Assembly (NCBI GenBank): GCA_002070415.1
Contig: MWDF01000008.1
Coordinates: forward strand, 1-64,000
Direction of reading: 5' to 3'
Length of the DNA stretch: 64,000 nucleotides
From: Firmicutes bacterium ADurb.Bin153
Lineage (GTDB): Bacteria; Bacillota; DTU025; MWDF01
The position numbers and the translations under genes are program-made. Under the pieces are notes generated by a model. The model made no database searches. It was not told the origin of the DNA and saw only the letters and a program-made list of their open reading frames with translations. Shown here piece by piece: positions 17,502 to 26,080 of this stretch. Each line of letters starts with the position of its first letter. Within the stretch, counting starts at the first letter, position 1.

Positions 17502-18193
17502 GATTCCACCTCCTGGTCCTTGTTGAATTCGTCAATTCATTGCGGAAATTAGAACCCTTAGTGTGCTGGTCTTGCTGCGTCTTCGATTGAATTCGGACCC
17601 TCTTAGGTATAAGCCCTGCCGACAACACTCCTTTCCCAAGATATGAAAATGTATCGTCTTTATCCCAGGTACAATGACTGATCGTCATCAGCCGTACTAG
17701 AAAAGTCCATATGGTGACCCATGCTCTTATGGAATTTCGGTTACTTTTAATCATTATACTGCATGACGGAATAATCGTTTTCGACCATCGGCCTGCCCAG
17801 CTGCGCTTATGCGTCATACAGCCAGCTAGGTGGGCAGACGCTTCTTGTTCCCGATTCATGAACGCACAGCTATTCATGCTATTTTTCGGCACGTAGCCTT
17901 AACCTTCCTTTAATGGCCTAAAAAATGTACAAACTAAGTCCAGAGCTATGAACGGCCTGTTATGTTCCATATCCGACCGTTTTCTGCCGGATTTATCTCC
18001 ATTGTTCTATATTGAGTACCGGATTGCCCCCACTTGTTTCCGGGGTCGCGGCCGTGCGTCGGCGGCGTATGTCCGGATTCTCCTCTCGCCGTATAAATAT
18101 GGGATATTCTCCCCACTACTTCTCCGTTCTCTACGTTGTGGCGTACGGCCTCGGGATTCTGTAATCTATAAATCATAAACGGTCCGGTATTAC
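17502..18193. other. Long divergent intergenic region
   Basis: Separates the LIV operon (minus) from the hydrogenase gene (plus). It contains an imperfect 15-base palindrome ATGAC-TGATC-GTCAT at 17674-17688 that might be an operator for the LIV operon. Otherwise AT-rich at 17600-17950 and GC-rich near 18040-18180. Short frames such as the minus-strand one at 17494-17892 have no ribosome-binding site or recognisable product, so no gene is called. Confidence 0.5.
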
Positions 18194-18231
18194 CGACGGA
18201 CGCCCGTGACTACTCGCGGGGCCGTCCGTCG
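18194..18231 (+). promoter_or_regulatory. Leader hairpin before the group-B hydrogenase
   Basis: CGACGGACG (18194-18202) pairs perfectly with CGTCCGTCG (18223-18231), and an inner CCCG/CGGG pair (18203-18206, 18217-18220) extends the stem. It ends 10 bases before the ribosome-binding site of the hydrogenase gene, so it lies in the untranslated leader and could regulate translation or transcript stability. Confidence 0.5.
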
Positions 18232-18256
18232 CCGGATATTGAGGGAAGTGTCGACG

Positions 18257-19693
18257 GTGATAGTGACTAACAACGCATCCGCCCTGAAAAGGCAGCTCAT
18301 GCTTGAGGTGGCCAAGTCGACCCTGGCCGGTACGCTGCTTGGGGACGTGGAACATATACCCGTGCGGGTGAGGCCCCGCGGCAAGGAATCGACGCGCTGC
18401 TGCATATGGCGCGACAGGGCGATAATAAGGTACAGGCTGATAGCCATCCTGGGCGGCAGGATCGAGGACGAGACCGACGAGGTGAAGCCGCTGTCCGCTT
18501 ACGCCAGGGAGGCTTTTAAAAGGACCGGCCTGGAAAAGCCGATACTCACCGTGCTGGATGAATCGTGCACCGCATGCATCGAGGCCAATTACTTCGTCAC
18601 CAACGCCTGCAAGGGCTGCCTTGCGAGGCCCTGCACGATGCATTGTCCCGCCAACGCCATATCGATCGAGGGAGATACCGCCAAGATAATGCCGGACGCC
18701 TGCACCAACTGCGGGAAGTGCCAGCAGGTCTGCCCCTACCATGCGATCATCTACGTGCCGGTGCCCTGTCAGGAGGCGTGCCCCGTGGACGCGATCGACA
18801 AGGACAGCCGCGGCAAGATAGCCATCGATTTCGACCGGTGCATAATGTGCGGCAAGTGCGTGAGGGCGTGCCCCTTCACTGCGGTCATGGACCGCTCTCA
18901 GATGGTCGATGTCCTCATCAGGCTCGGCAAGGCCGAGATGAACGCGCTTCTGGCCCCCGCGGTGGCGGGGCAGTTCGACGCCGAGATCGAACAGATATCC
19001 GCCGCTGCCAGGAAGATGGGCTTCACAAGGGTCATCGAGGTGGCGTCGGGGGCGGATGAGGTCGCCGAGCATGAATCGGAGGAATTCCGCGGGAGGATGG
19101 CCGCAGGCGAGCCCTTCATGACCACTTCGTGCTGCTATGCCTATACCGAGACCGTCAGGAAGCACATACCGGAACTGGAGCGTTTCGTGGCGAAGACCGG
19201 CACTCCCCTGGCGATGGCCGCGGCAAGGGCGAGAAGCGAATACCCTTCGGCGCTAAACGTCTTCATCGGGCCGTGCATCGCCAAGAAGCAGGAGGGAATG
19301 GACAACGACGACGTAGATTACGTGCTGACGTTCGAGGAGTTCGCTACCATGCTCGAAGCTTTCGGCATCGTCCTTGAGGACGTTGAAGGAGAAAGGGCCG
19401 ACGTGGAAGGCGGCGCGCTCGGAAGGGGCTTCCCCGTGACGGGAGGGTTATACAAGGCCATATCGCACCGCTGTTCCGACCTGCTCGGCGGACAGACGTC
19501 AAGGATAGAGACACTAGACGCCAAATCGCTCAGGCTGCTAAAGGCGCTTCCGAGGATGAAGAACCCGCCATGCAGGCTGATGGAGGTAATGTGCTGCTAC
19601 AGGGGCTGCGTCGGCGGGCCTGCCGTGGTTGCGGAGGAGGCCGTATCCACCAAAAGGGTGGAGACCCTGGTCGGAAGGAGCCCCGTCAAGTGA
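18257..19693 (+). CDS. Monomeric group-B [FeFe] hydrogenase
   Basis: About 478 residues. The opening TNNASALKRQLMLEV, and RCCIWRDRAIIRYR after it, are typical of the group-B (TIGR04105-type) family. Next come ferredoxin-like clusters: ARPCTMHCP, then CTNCGKCQQVCPYHA, CQEACPVDA and CIMCGKCVRACPFTA. The H-cluster domain has L1 TTSCCYAY, L2 FIGPCIAKKQE and L3 EVMCCYRGCVGG, so all four cysteine ligands of the active site are present. L1 has Tyr where most hydrogenases have Pro. GTG at 18257 is chosen since GAGGGA lies 10 bases before it; an earlier GTG sits inside a hairpin. Physiological role of group B is poorly defined; ferredoxin-linked hydrogen turnover is likely. Single-gene unit with its own terminator. 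Confidence 0.92.
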   Translation: MIVTNNASALKRQLMLEVAKSTLAGTLLGDVEHIPVRVRPRGKESTRCCIWRDRAIIRYRLIAILGGRIEDETDEVKPLSAYAREAFKRTGLEKPILTVLDESCTACIEANYFVTNACKGCLARPCTMHCPANAISIEGDTAKIMPDACTNCGKCQQVCPYHAIIYVPVPCQEACPVDAIDKDSRGKIAIDFDRCIMCGKCVRACPFTAVMDRSQMVDVLIRLGKAEMNALLAPAVAGQFDAEIEQISAAARKMGFTRVIEVASGADEVAEHESEEFRGRMAAGEPFMTTSCCYAYTETVRKHIPELERFVAKTGTPLAMAAARARSEYPSALNVFIGPCIAKKQEGMDNDDVDYVLTFEEFATMLEAFGIVLEDVEGERADVEGGALGRGFPVTGGLYKAISHRCSDLLGGQTSRIETLDAKSLRLLKALPRMKNPPCRLMEVMCCYRGCVGGPAVVAEEAVSTKRVETLVGRSPVK

Positions 19694-19773
19694 CCGGGCG
19701 GTAGCTGCGCCTATTCCGCCCCGCTGAATGGCCTATCGGAAGGACAGGCAATCTTTGTGTACGTCGTAGGTCC

Positions 19774-19807
19774 GCGCACGGCGCATCTTCGGTGCCGTGC
19801 GCTTTTT
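19774..19807 (+). terminator. Rho-independent terminator of group-B hydrogenase
   Basis: Perfect 9-bp stem GCGCACGGC / GCCGTGCGC (19774-19782, 19794-19802) with an 11-base loop and five T residues directly after, 80 bases beyond the hydrogenase stop. Confidence 0.9.
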
Positions 19808-20140
19808 CTATGCGCCGGCCGCAATTGCGGCTGCTCGTCGGGCCCTATGCCATGGGGCTTTGCCGCACACGAGAGCTTCCGTCACGGAAAACAGCGAAAC
19901 CCGATATATTGAGGATATACACGTACGGCCGCCTCTTCGTCGGGCAATCTCGTCTTCCCTGCGGGAGCGGATGATTTCCCCCTCTTAACATGCCGCTCCG
20001 AGGCCGTATCGTCTTGTACTTGACAGTTCCTTGCTACGATTCCCGCACAAAAAGGCGGTATATTTGTCCAAATATGAGCCCTGTGCAGGATATTTCTTTG
20101 CTGGTAGTGGATAACACCAATACCATATATTAGTATGTAG
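19808..20140. other. Intergenic region, no gene seen
   Basis: Between the hydrogenase terminator and the frameshifted remnant. No ribosome-binding site followed by a plausible frame. AT-rich stretch at 20050-20135 may have carried the promoter of the remnant gene. Confidence 0.5.
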
Positions 20141-20784
20141 AGCGACGAGAGGACTGCAGATTCTGGTTGTGTTGCTTACTCTTGTTTTCTAGCGGGCTGG
20201 GGTACGGAAAAGCCGAAGACGTGGGGCTTCGATTTCACGACGGCTCAGTCGACCGACCTGGTCGGCTGGTACAAGGAGGACAGGTACCCGAAATCGGAAG
20301 ACGAGACCTTCGAACTGGTCCCCGGCAAGGGGCTGTTGATGCACGAGTGGGCCATATCGACCCCGAAGGCGTTCACGGGCGCTTTCACGATGCTGGTCGA
20401 ATTCGAACTGCTTGCGGGCCCTACGGACCGTCTGGACTTCGAGATCTACTCCGGCGACAAGGACCGGTGGGAACCCGACAACTACATCCGGAGCAGGTTC
20501 ACTGATATCGGCTACATCATCGACGAGACTTGGGAAATCTACGAGTTCGGCGAATGCAGCGAGGACCGGGCAACCGGCAGTACGGGCGTGCCGGGGTTCA
20601 TTGGGCAGGCGTCAACACGCGGAAGCTGATAAAAACCGGGGATGACTTGGAGGTTTGGATCAACGGTTCACGGATATGTGCATTCACCGCGACCGGATGC
20701 AAGGCGGCCGAGCACTATGTCACCCTGTACTCGTACCTACGGAAAGGGGGCCTTCTCTACTTCCGGAACGTGAGGGTAGATTGA
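20141..20784 (+). pseudogene. Frameshifted secreted beta-sandwich protein remnant
   Basis: Three frames join into one protein-like sequence. A signal-peptide-like stretch (LQILVVLLTLVF, about 20154-20189) stops at a TAG. A second frame reads GWGTEKPKTWGFDFTTAQ onward through MLVEFELLAGPTDRLDFEIYSGD to about 20590. A third frame then continues with KLIKTGDDLEVWINGSRI and ends LLYFRNVRVD at 20784. The ending resembles concanavalin-like or 3-keto-disaccharide-hydrolase-type beta-sandwich domains, where an RNVRV strand is common. At least one and probably two frameshifts are needed, so it is a decayed gene unless the assembly has indels. A terminator follows. Confidence 0.6.
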
Positions 20785-20866
20785 TAGTTACAATCTCTCC
20801 GGGATTTCAGGTTACAAGGGCAGCATCTTGTAGTACCTGCCGTTCATACCTACCTATAGACCGGTA

Positions 20867-20902
20867 ACGGAGGGGCAGGCAATAGTCCGCCCCTCCGTTT
20901 TT
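20867..20902 (+). terminator. Rho-independent terminator after the remnant gene
   Basis: Perfect 10-bp stem ACGGAGGGGC / GCCCCTCCGT (20867-20876, 20889-20898) with a run of T at 20898-20902. Its survival shows that the remnant was once a complete transcription unit. It also separates the remnant from the convergent glcD-like gene. Confidence 0.88.
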
Positions 20903-20920
20903 CTTGTCCTGCCGATATTG

Positions 20921-22333
20921 CTAGTCGGTTTCCGCCCCGCATACCACCTTGCCGGGGTTGAGTATGCTCTTGGGGTCGAATACGGCCTTTATGCCCTTCA
21001 TCAGGCCGACGGCTGTCGCGCCTATCGACTCGCGCAATTGGGCCTGCTTGTCGTAGCCGATGCCGTGCTCTCCGGAGACCTGGCCCCTTAGCTCTTTCGC
21101 CTTACCGTACAGGTCGGCCATAGCGGCCTTCCTGCGAGAGATCCATTCCTCCTCGGAAAGCCCATCCTTCAGCACATACACGTGCAGGTTGCCGTCGCCC
21201 GCATGCCCGAAGCTCTGTATCCTTATCCCGTGCCTGCTTTCGAGCTCGTGGGTGTAGCATATGAAATCCGCCACCCTGTCCCTTGGCACCACGACGTCGC
21301 ACTCGTCTATCCTGCTGGTGGAAGCCTTTATCGCCTCCAGGAAGGCGCCCCTTGCCTTCCAGATTATCTCCTGCCTCTCCTCCGTCGACGAGATGAAGAC
21401 GTCGATGGCGCCATTTTCGAGGCACAACTCGGCGACCTCCTGGTACGCCGAGTCCACCTCGGCCTTGCCGGTTCCGTCGAACGAAAGCAGCAGATAGCAC
21501 GGAGCGGAGCTGTCCGGGAACTCCTTGCCCAGGTAGTCCTCGGCGGCCCTGATGACAGGCCTTTCCATGAATTCCACCGCGGTGGGGACGGCCTTGGACC
21601 TGATGATCGAGGGCACCAGGCCGATGGCGGTCTCCAGGGATCCGAACGGCACGAGCAGGCTTACGACCTTCTTCGGAAGGGGTATCAGCTTAAGCATCGC
21701 CTTTGTCACCACGGCTAGCGTACCCTCGGAGCCAACTATGAGGTCCTTGAGCGGATAACCCGAGCTGTTCTTCACGACCTTGCCTCCGAGCTCCAGCACG
21801 GCGCCGTCGGCGAGAACGACTTCAAGGCCCCTTACGTAATCCCTAGTCACGCCGTACTTCACTGCCCTCATGCCACCGGCGTTGGTGGAGATGTTGCCGC
21901 CTATCGTCGCCGACTTCTCCCCGGGGTCCGGCGGGTACATGTATCCTCTCGAGGTGGTGTAGTCCACGATCTCCATCAGCAGCACGCCCGGCTCGACCGT
22001 AAGGACCAGGTTCTCCTCGTCGAGTTCGAGGACCTTATTCATGCGCGACATGTCCATCAGTATCCCGCCGCGGACCGGCACGCACCCGCCTACCAGCCCC
22101 GTGCCCTGCCCCCTCGGGGTGACCGGTATGTTCCTCGTCCAGGCATGCCTCATGATGCCCGAGACTTCTTCCGTCGTTAGCGGCTCTACGACCACGTCCG
22201 GCGCCCGGTGCGCCCCGCCCAGCTCGTCATGGCAGAAATCGTCGTGGATGAGCGAGCCCGTCTTGACCCTGTCACGCCCAAGGATCCCTACCAGGGCGTC
22301 TATGTCGTTGCCGTCGATCCTGTTGTATCCCAT
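20921..22333 (-). CDS. FAD-linked 2-hydroxyacid dehydrogenase (GlcD / LctD-like)
   Basis: 470 residues of the GlcD/D-lactate dehydrogenase family, which oxidise 2-hydroxy acids to 2-oxo acids. The FAD-binding (PCMH) domain shows VTPRGQGTGLVGGCVPVRGG (about 53-72) and ATIGGNISTNAGGMRAVKYG (about 136-155). The C-terminal cap has FGHAGDGNLHVYVLKDG (about 380-396) and GEHGIGYDKQ (about 430-439). It starts 2 bases after the EtfA gene. The order etfB-etfA-glcD matches the lctBCD lactate dehydrogenase/Etf complex of acetogens, which drives lactate oxidation by NAD using ferredoxin. Substrate here may be lactate or another 2-hydroxy acid. Confidence 0.93.
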   Translation of the reverse strand: MGYNRIDGNDIDALVGILGRDRVKTGSLIHDDFCHDELGGAHRAPDVVVEPLTTEEVSGIMRHAWTRNIPVTPRGQGTGLVGGCVPVRGGILMDMSRMNKVLELDEENLVLTVEPGVLLMEIVDYTTSRGYMYPPDPGEKSATIGGNISTNAGGMRAVKYGVTRDYVRGLEVVLADGAVLELGGKVVKNSSGYPLKDLIVGSEGTLAVVTKAMLKLIPLPKKVVSLLVPFGSLETAIGLVPSIIRSKAVPTAVEFMERPVIRAAEDYLGKEFPDSSAPCYLLLSFDGTGKAEVDSAYQEVAELCLENGAIDVFISSTEERQEIIWKARGAFLEAIKASTSRIDECDVVVPRDRVADFICYTHELESRHGIRIQSFGHAGDGNLHVYVLKDGLSEEEWISRRKAAMADLYGKAKELRGQVSGEHGIGYDKQAQLRESIGATAVGLMKGIKAVFDPKSILNPGKVVCGAETD

Positions 22334-22334
22334 C

Positions 22335-23516
22335 CTATATCGCCCTCCCGTCCTCGATCATGCGGGTGAGCCTCGGTACCACCTCGTAGAGGTCCCCGAC
22401 GATGCCGATGTGGGAGATGTCGAATATCGAAGCGTCCGCGTCGCTGTTTATCGCGACTATCCTGCCCGAGCCTCTCATGCCCGCGGCGAACTGCACCGAA
22501 CCAGAGACGCCGCACGTCACTATCAGGCGGGGCTTCACCGTCCTGCCGGAAAGGCCGATCTGCCTCCTGGGGTCCTGCCATCCGGCCTCGATCAGCGGCC
22601 TCGTCGCCGCGACCTGCGCGTGCAAGGCGTCGGCGAGCCTTCCTACGATGGCCATGTCGGCCTGGCTCTTAATCCCCCTGCCGGCCACTACTATCGCATC
22701 GGCCTCTGTCAGGTCCACGACCTTCTCCTTGGGCCTTGCCTCAAGGACCTCTATCCCCGAGCGCCTCATCCCGTCCGTTACGGCGGCTCTTACGACAAGG
22801 CCCGAGGCTTCCTTGCTCCTTTCGGGCATGTCCATCACCTTGTAGCGGACGGTAGCCATCTGCGGCCTGTGGGCGGGGGTCTTTATCGTCGCCATTATGT
22901 TGCCGCCGAAAGCGGGCCTGGTCTGGATGAGGGATCCGTCCTCCTCCATGTCCAGCACCGTACAGTCGGCCGTAAGCCCCGTCCTGAGCCTCGCCGCAAG
23001 CCTGGGCGCAAGGCTCCTTCCCAGTGTCGTCGCGCCTATGAGCACCGTGCCCGGCCTTTCGGCCATCACGAAATCATGGAGCGCCGCCGTATACGTATCG
23101 ACCCTGTAGTGTGCAAACGCCGCGTCGTCGTATAGCACGACCCTACCGGCGCCGTAGTGCCTAAGCTCATCTGCTGCACCGTCCAGCCCATGTCCGACGG
23201 CAACCGCCAGGACCTTCTGGCCGGAACGCGCCGCCATCAGGCCGGCCTTGCCCAGAAGCTCGAGTCCGACCGGATGCAGCCTTCCTCCTTCTGTCTCGGC
23301 GAAGACGGCGATCCCGTCCCATCCTTCGGCCGGGCCCTTGGCGTCCTCCTCCAGCGTGACCCGGCCTTCCGACCTCCTCACGCATACGAGGCACATGCGG
23401 CATCTTCCGTCTATCTCCGCTCCTTCGTGCCCTGGCACTATCGCTCCGAACGGGCATAAAGCCGCGAGCTTCCCGAAATCGTCGACCAGTTCTTTGTGTA
23501 CAATCAATCTTGCCAT
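22335..23516 (-). CDS. etfA: Electron transfer flavoprotein alpha subunit with ferredoxin-like N terminus (LctC-like)
   Basis: 393 residues, longer than ordinary EtfA (about 320) because of an N-terminal extension with cysteines in CPFGA (about 21) and CRMCLVC (39, 42, 45), enough for one iron-sulfur cluster. The flavin domain carries LIGATTLGRSLAPRLAARL (about 158-176) and, near the C terminus, GLSGRTVKPRLIVTCGVSGSVQF and AINSDADASIFDISHIGIVGDLYEVVP, the classical FAD-binding signature. This extended EtfA is the form found in bifurcating or confurcating lactate dehydrogenase complexes. Start ATG after GAGGTG. Partner genes lie on both sides. Confidence 0.94.
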   Translation of the reverse strand: MARLIVHKELVDDFGKLAALCPFGAIVPGHEGAEIDGRCRMCLVCVRRSEGRVTLEEDAKGPAEGWDGIAVFAETEGGRLHPVGLELLGKAGLMAARSGQKVLAVAVGHGLDGAADELRHYGAGRVVLYDDAAFAHYRVDTYTAALHDFVMAERPGTVLIGATTLGRSLAPRLAARLRTGLTADCTVLDMEEDGSLIQTRPAFGGNIMATIKTPAHRPQMATVRYKVMDMPERSKEASGLVVRAAVTDGMRRSGIEVLEARPKEKVVDLTEADAIVVAGRGIKSQADMAIVGRLADALHAQVAATRPLIEAGWQDPRRQIGLSGRTVKPRLIVTCGVSGSVQFAAGMRGSGRIVAINSDADASIFDISHIGIVGDLYEVVPRLTRMIEDGRAI

Positions 23517-23525
23517 CGTTTCACC

Positions 23526-24323
23526 TCAGACCAGCTTGTCGGCGGTAAGGCTCCTGTAGATGAGGCTTGCCGCCTCTTCTGCCGTACCGTCGAAGACCGT
23601 CCTGTCGTTCGCGGCCTCCGGCGGGAATATCCTTTCCACCTGCGTTGGAGAACCATCCAGCCCGTAATGGGCCGCGTCCTTGTCGCCGAGCATGTCCACC
23701 GTCAGCGTGAGCGCCGGTGCGCCCTCCAACTTCTTCTTCCTCCTGTACGAGGGAAGCCTCGGCGAGTACCTCCCCCTGTCCACCGACAGCAGGCACGGCA
23801 GCGCCACTCTCGCCACGTTCACCGACTCAGGCATGTCATACTCCACGGTAATAGAATCCCTGTCCGCGGCAAGGATCCTCCCGACGTTCGCCACGCTGGG
23901 CATACCGAGCATCTCGGCGAGTTCGGGTCCCACCTGGGCCGTGTCGCCGTCGGTCGTCTGCTTGCCTGTTATGACAAGGTCGAAGCCGCCCAGGTAGCCG
24001 ATGCCCTGGGAAAGGGCGTACGACGTGGCCAGGCAGTCGGAGCCGGCGAAGCGCCTGTCGGACATCAGCACCATCTCGTCCGCGCCCATCATATAGGCTT
24101 CCTCAAGGGCCTCCTTGGCCTGGGGAGGGCCCATCGTGAGGGCGGTGAGCGTCACCTCAAGGCCTTCCAGCATCTCTTTAATCCTAAGCGCAGTCTCTAC
24201 CGTATACAGGTCGTACGGGTTCAGCTTGGCCTCGGCGCCGGACCTTTTCAGCACCCCGGTCTTCTCGTCTATATCCACCTTGCTGCTCCCGGGCACCTGT
24301 TTGATGCAAACACAGATCTTCAA
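23526..24323 (-). CDS. etfB: Electron transfer flavoprotein beta subunit
   Basis: 265 residues. Opening ICVCIKQVPGSSKVDID, then LNPYDLYTVETALRIKE, LTMGPPQAKEALEEAYMMGADEMVL and the EtfB signature VNVARVALPCLLSVDRGRYSPRLPSY. The ITGKQTTDGDTAQVGP stretch (about 117-132) is the motif that binds the additional FAD in bifurcating Etfs. TTG start after GGGAGG. First of the etfB-etfA-glcD trio. Confidence 0.94.
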   Translation of the reverse strand: MKICVCIKQVPGSSKVDIDEKTGVLKRSGAEAKLNPYDLYTVETALRIKEMLEGLEVTLTALTMGPPQAKEALEEAYMMGADEMVLMSDRRFAGSDCLATSYALSQGIGYLGGFDLVITGKQTTDGDTAQVGPELAEMLGMPSVANVGRILAADRDSITVEYDMPESVNVARVALPCLLSVDRGRYSPRLPSYRRKKKLEGAPALTLTVDMLGDKDAAHYGLDGSPTQVERIFPPEAANDRTVFDGTAEEAASLIYRSLTADKLV

Positions 24324-24351
24324 TCGATAGCTTCCTCCCGAACCGCATCCT

Positions 24352-26049
24352 CTATCTCGTGGCAGACAGATACTTCCTTATCCTTATCGCCATCGACAGC
24401 GTGAAGCGCACTTCGCTGTCGGACAGCTCAGAGCCGAGTATCGCCTCTATCCTCCCGAGCCTGTACCTGAGGGTATTAACGTGCACGTAGGCCGAATCGG
24501 CCGCCTGCTGGAGGCTGCCTCCCGCGTCCAGGTACTTCTCCAACGTGAAGAGGAGCTCCGTATTGTGCCTTGTGTCATATTCTTCCAACGGGCCGAGCTC
24601 CTCGGCCGCGAACCTTTCCATCTCGTCCCTGCCGGCGCACCTTGAGAACACCCTGTACGCCCCGAGCTCGTCGAAATGGCTTACCCTGTCGGAGCCGAGC
24701 GTGGAGGAGCCCACCACGATGCACTCGTACGCTTCCTTGTAGGACCTGCCCGCCTTCTGCGGGTCGGAATCGAACCTTCCCACACCGATGGAGACGGTAA
24801 ACGGCGCGATTGCGGCGTCGACCTTCGAGTGAAGGTGCCTTGCCAGCTCCATCGACCTTCTCTTCGCCTCGATCGGGTCGCAGGCGCCCGTCCACGGCGC
24901 TATGACCGCCGCCCCTCCCATATAGGCGAAGCAGGTCACCTGGGCTCCCCAGAACCTGGTCCCGTACTGCGTCGCGAGCCTTATGACCTCGTCTTGGAGC
25001 AGCCCGCCGTCGCTTCCTATCAATGTGGCCTGCCCGGGCTTCTCCCCGTCCGCGGATATCGCCAGGAGCACGTTAGGAGACGTCAGGTCCACCGAGAAGC
25101 TCCTGCCCCTCTTCACGATGTCCTCCCAGTTCTCGAACCTCCCGTTGAGGAAGTCGTCCCAGAAGCTCGACCTGAAGCGCCTCTCCACGTTCTCGGCGGC
25201 TTTTATGCGAAGCATCTCCAAGGACGCGACCGTTACCGCATGGCTCACCGAGATGGCGTCCATCCTGCTGAAGGCCCTGCCCGGTTCCTCAAGCGCGAGC
25301 ACCTTGCCCCACCTGGTCCCGTCCTGGCCGCACTGTGCCTCTATGAGGGTATACTCCGCCCTGCCGTCGGACGGCCTTACGGCTATCCTGTACATGCCGG
25401 GGAACATCTCCCAGGGTTCAGAGGCCGCGTCCTGGCCGGAGGCCGCCTTGGCCATCCTCTCCCACTCGGCCTTCTCGGCCTCGTCCTTCGAATCTCCCTT
25501 GAGGCAGCTTGCTATCACGTTGCCCTTCATGTCCGTGACGCATGTGGAGGAGCCTATCTGGCTGGACAGCAGGCGCATCACGTCCGCCATCTCGCCTCCG
25601 CTGATGACGGAGTCTATGAACTGGGTGTGGATGTCCATCGAGCGCTTAAGGATGCTGGCCTGGCGCTCTACGACCTCCGTCAACACGGGAGTGATGACGT
25701 CTATCCATGCGACCTCGAACGGGATGTTGATTATGGGAAAACCGGCCTTGTCGGCGAAGTCCCTTATCTCGTCCGATATGTTGTCTATGAAGCGGCCGAG
25801 CTTGATGCCAAGGGCAGCCGCCTTAGTCTTCGCCAGCTTCTTGACGAAGTCCAGCAGGGCGACCGGGTCCTCCCTCATGACGTAGGCGGTGGTGAGCACC
25901 AGCTCGCCGCCCCTCAGCCAGTTTATGGCATCGGGCGCGTCGACGACGGTGACGTGCTCTATCGTCCTTTCGGAGCCGGACTTGCCGGCTAGTATACCCG
26001 CCCCTTTAAGCTGGGGCAGTTCCAGCGCCTCCCTGACCGTGAAGCTCAT
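24352..26049 (-). CDS. PucR-family transcriptional regulator
   Basis: 565 residues. N-terminal PucR sensor domain begins FTVREALELPQLKGAGILAGKSG and includes DAPDAINWLRGGELVLTTAY. A central GGDEF-like fold spans about 280-430, with FTVSIGVGRFDSD. The C-terminal PucR helix-turn-helix shows LEKYLDAGGSLQQAADSAYVHVNTLRYRLGRIEAILG. The ATG at 26049 follows GGGAGGTG. It lies within the catabolic gene run, between the phosphotransacylase and etfB genes, and is probably the activator of this island responding to its substrate. Confidence 0.92.
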   Translation of the reverse strand: MSFTVREALELPQLKGAGILAGKSGSERTIEHVTVVDAPDAINWLRGGELVLTTAYVMREDPVALLDFVKKLAKTKAAALGIKLGRFIDNISDEIRDFADKAGFPIINIPFEVAWIDVITPVLTEVVERQASILKRSMDIHTQFIDSVISGGEMADVMRLLSSQIGSSTCVTDMKGNVIASCLKGDSKDEAEKAEWERMAKAASGQDAASEPWEMFPGMYRIAVRPSDGRAEYTLIEAQCGQDGTRWGKVLALEEPGRAFSRMDAISVSHAVTVASLEMLRIKAAENVERRFRSSFWDDFLNGRFENWEDIVKRGRSFSVDLTSPNVLLAISADGEKPGQATLIGSDGGLLQDEVIRLATQYGTRFWGAQVTCFAYMGGAAVIAPWTGACDPIEAKRRSMELARHLHSKVDAAIAPFTVSIGVGRFDSDPQKAGRSYKEAYECIVVGSSTLGSDRVSHFDELGAYRVFSRCAGRDEMERFAAEELGPLEEYDTRHNTELLFTLEKYLDAGGSLQQAADSAYVHVNTLRYRLGRIEAILGSELSDSEVRFTLSMAIRIRKYLSATR

Positions 26050-26080
26050 CTTGAGCACCTCCCGTTCCAAGGTAGAGACA

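Noticed and set aside
17494..17892. Minus-strand frame of 132 codons upstream of the LIV binding protein
   Set aside because: No ribosome-binding site, no recognisable fold, and it overlaps the start of the binding-protein gene; more likely promoter region.
20141..20784. Two separate small genes at 20336 and 20530
   Set aside because: They are parts of one broken protein in different frames, with no ribosome-binding sites for either start.
22041..23135. Plus-strand frame of 364 codons opposite etfA and glcD
   Set aside because: Shadow of the strongly supported minus-strand genes; composition rich in Arg, Gly and His typical of antisense frames.
24676..25992. Plus-strand frame of 438 codons opposite the PucR regulator
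   Set aside because: Antisense shadow; no domain recognisable, whereas the minus strand encodes a complete PucR protein.
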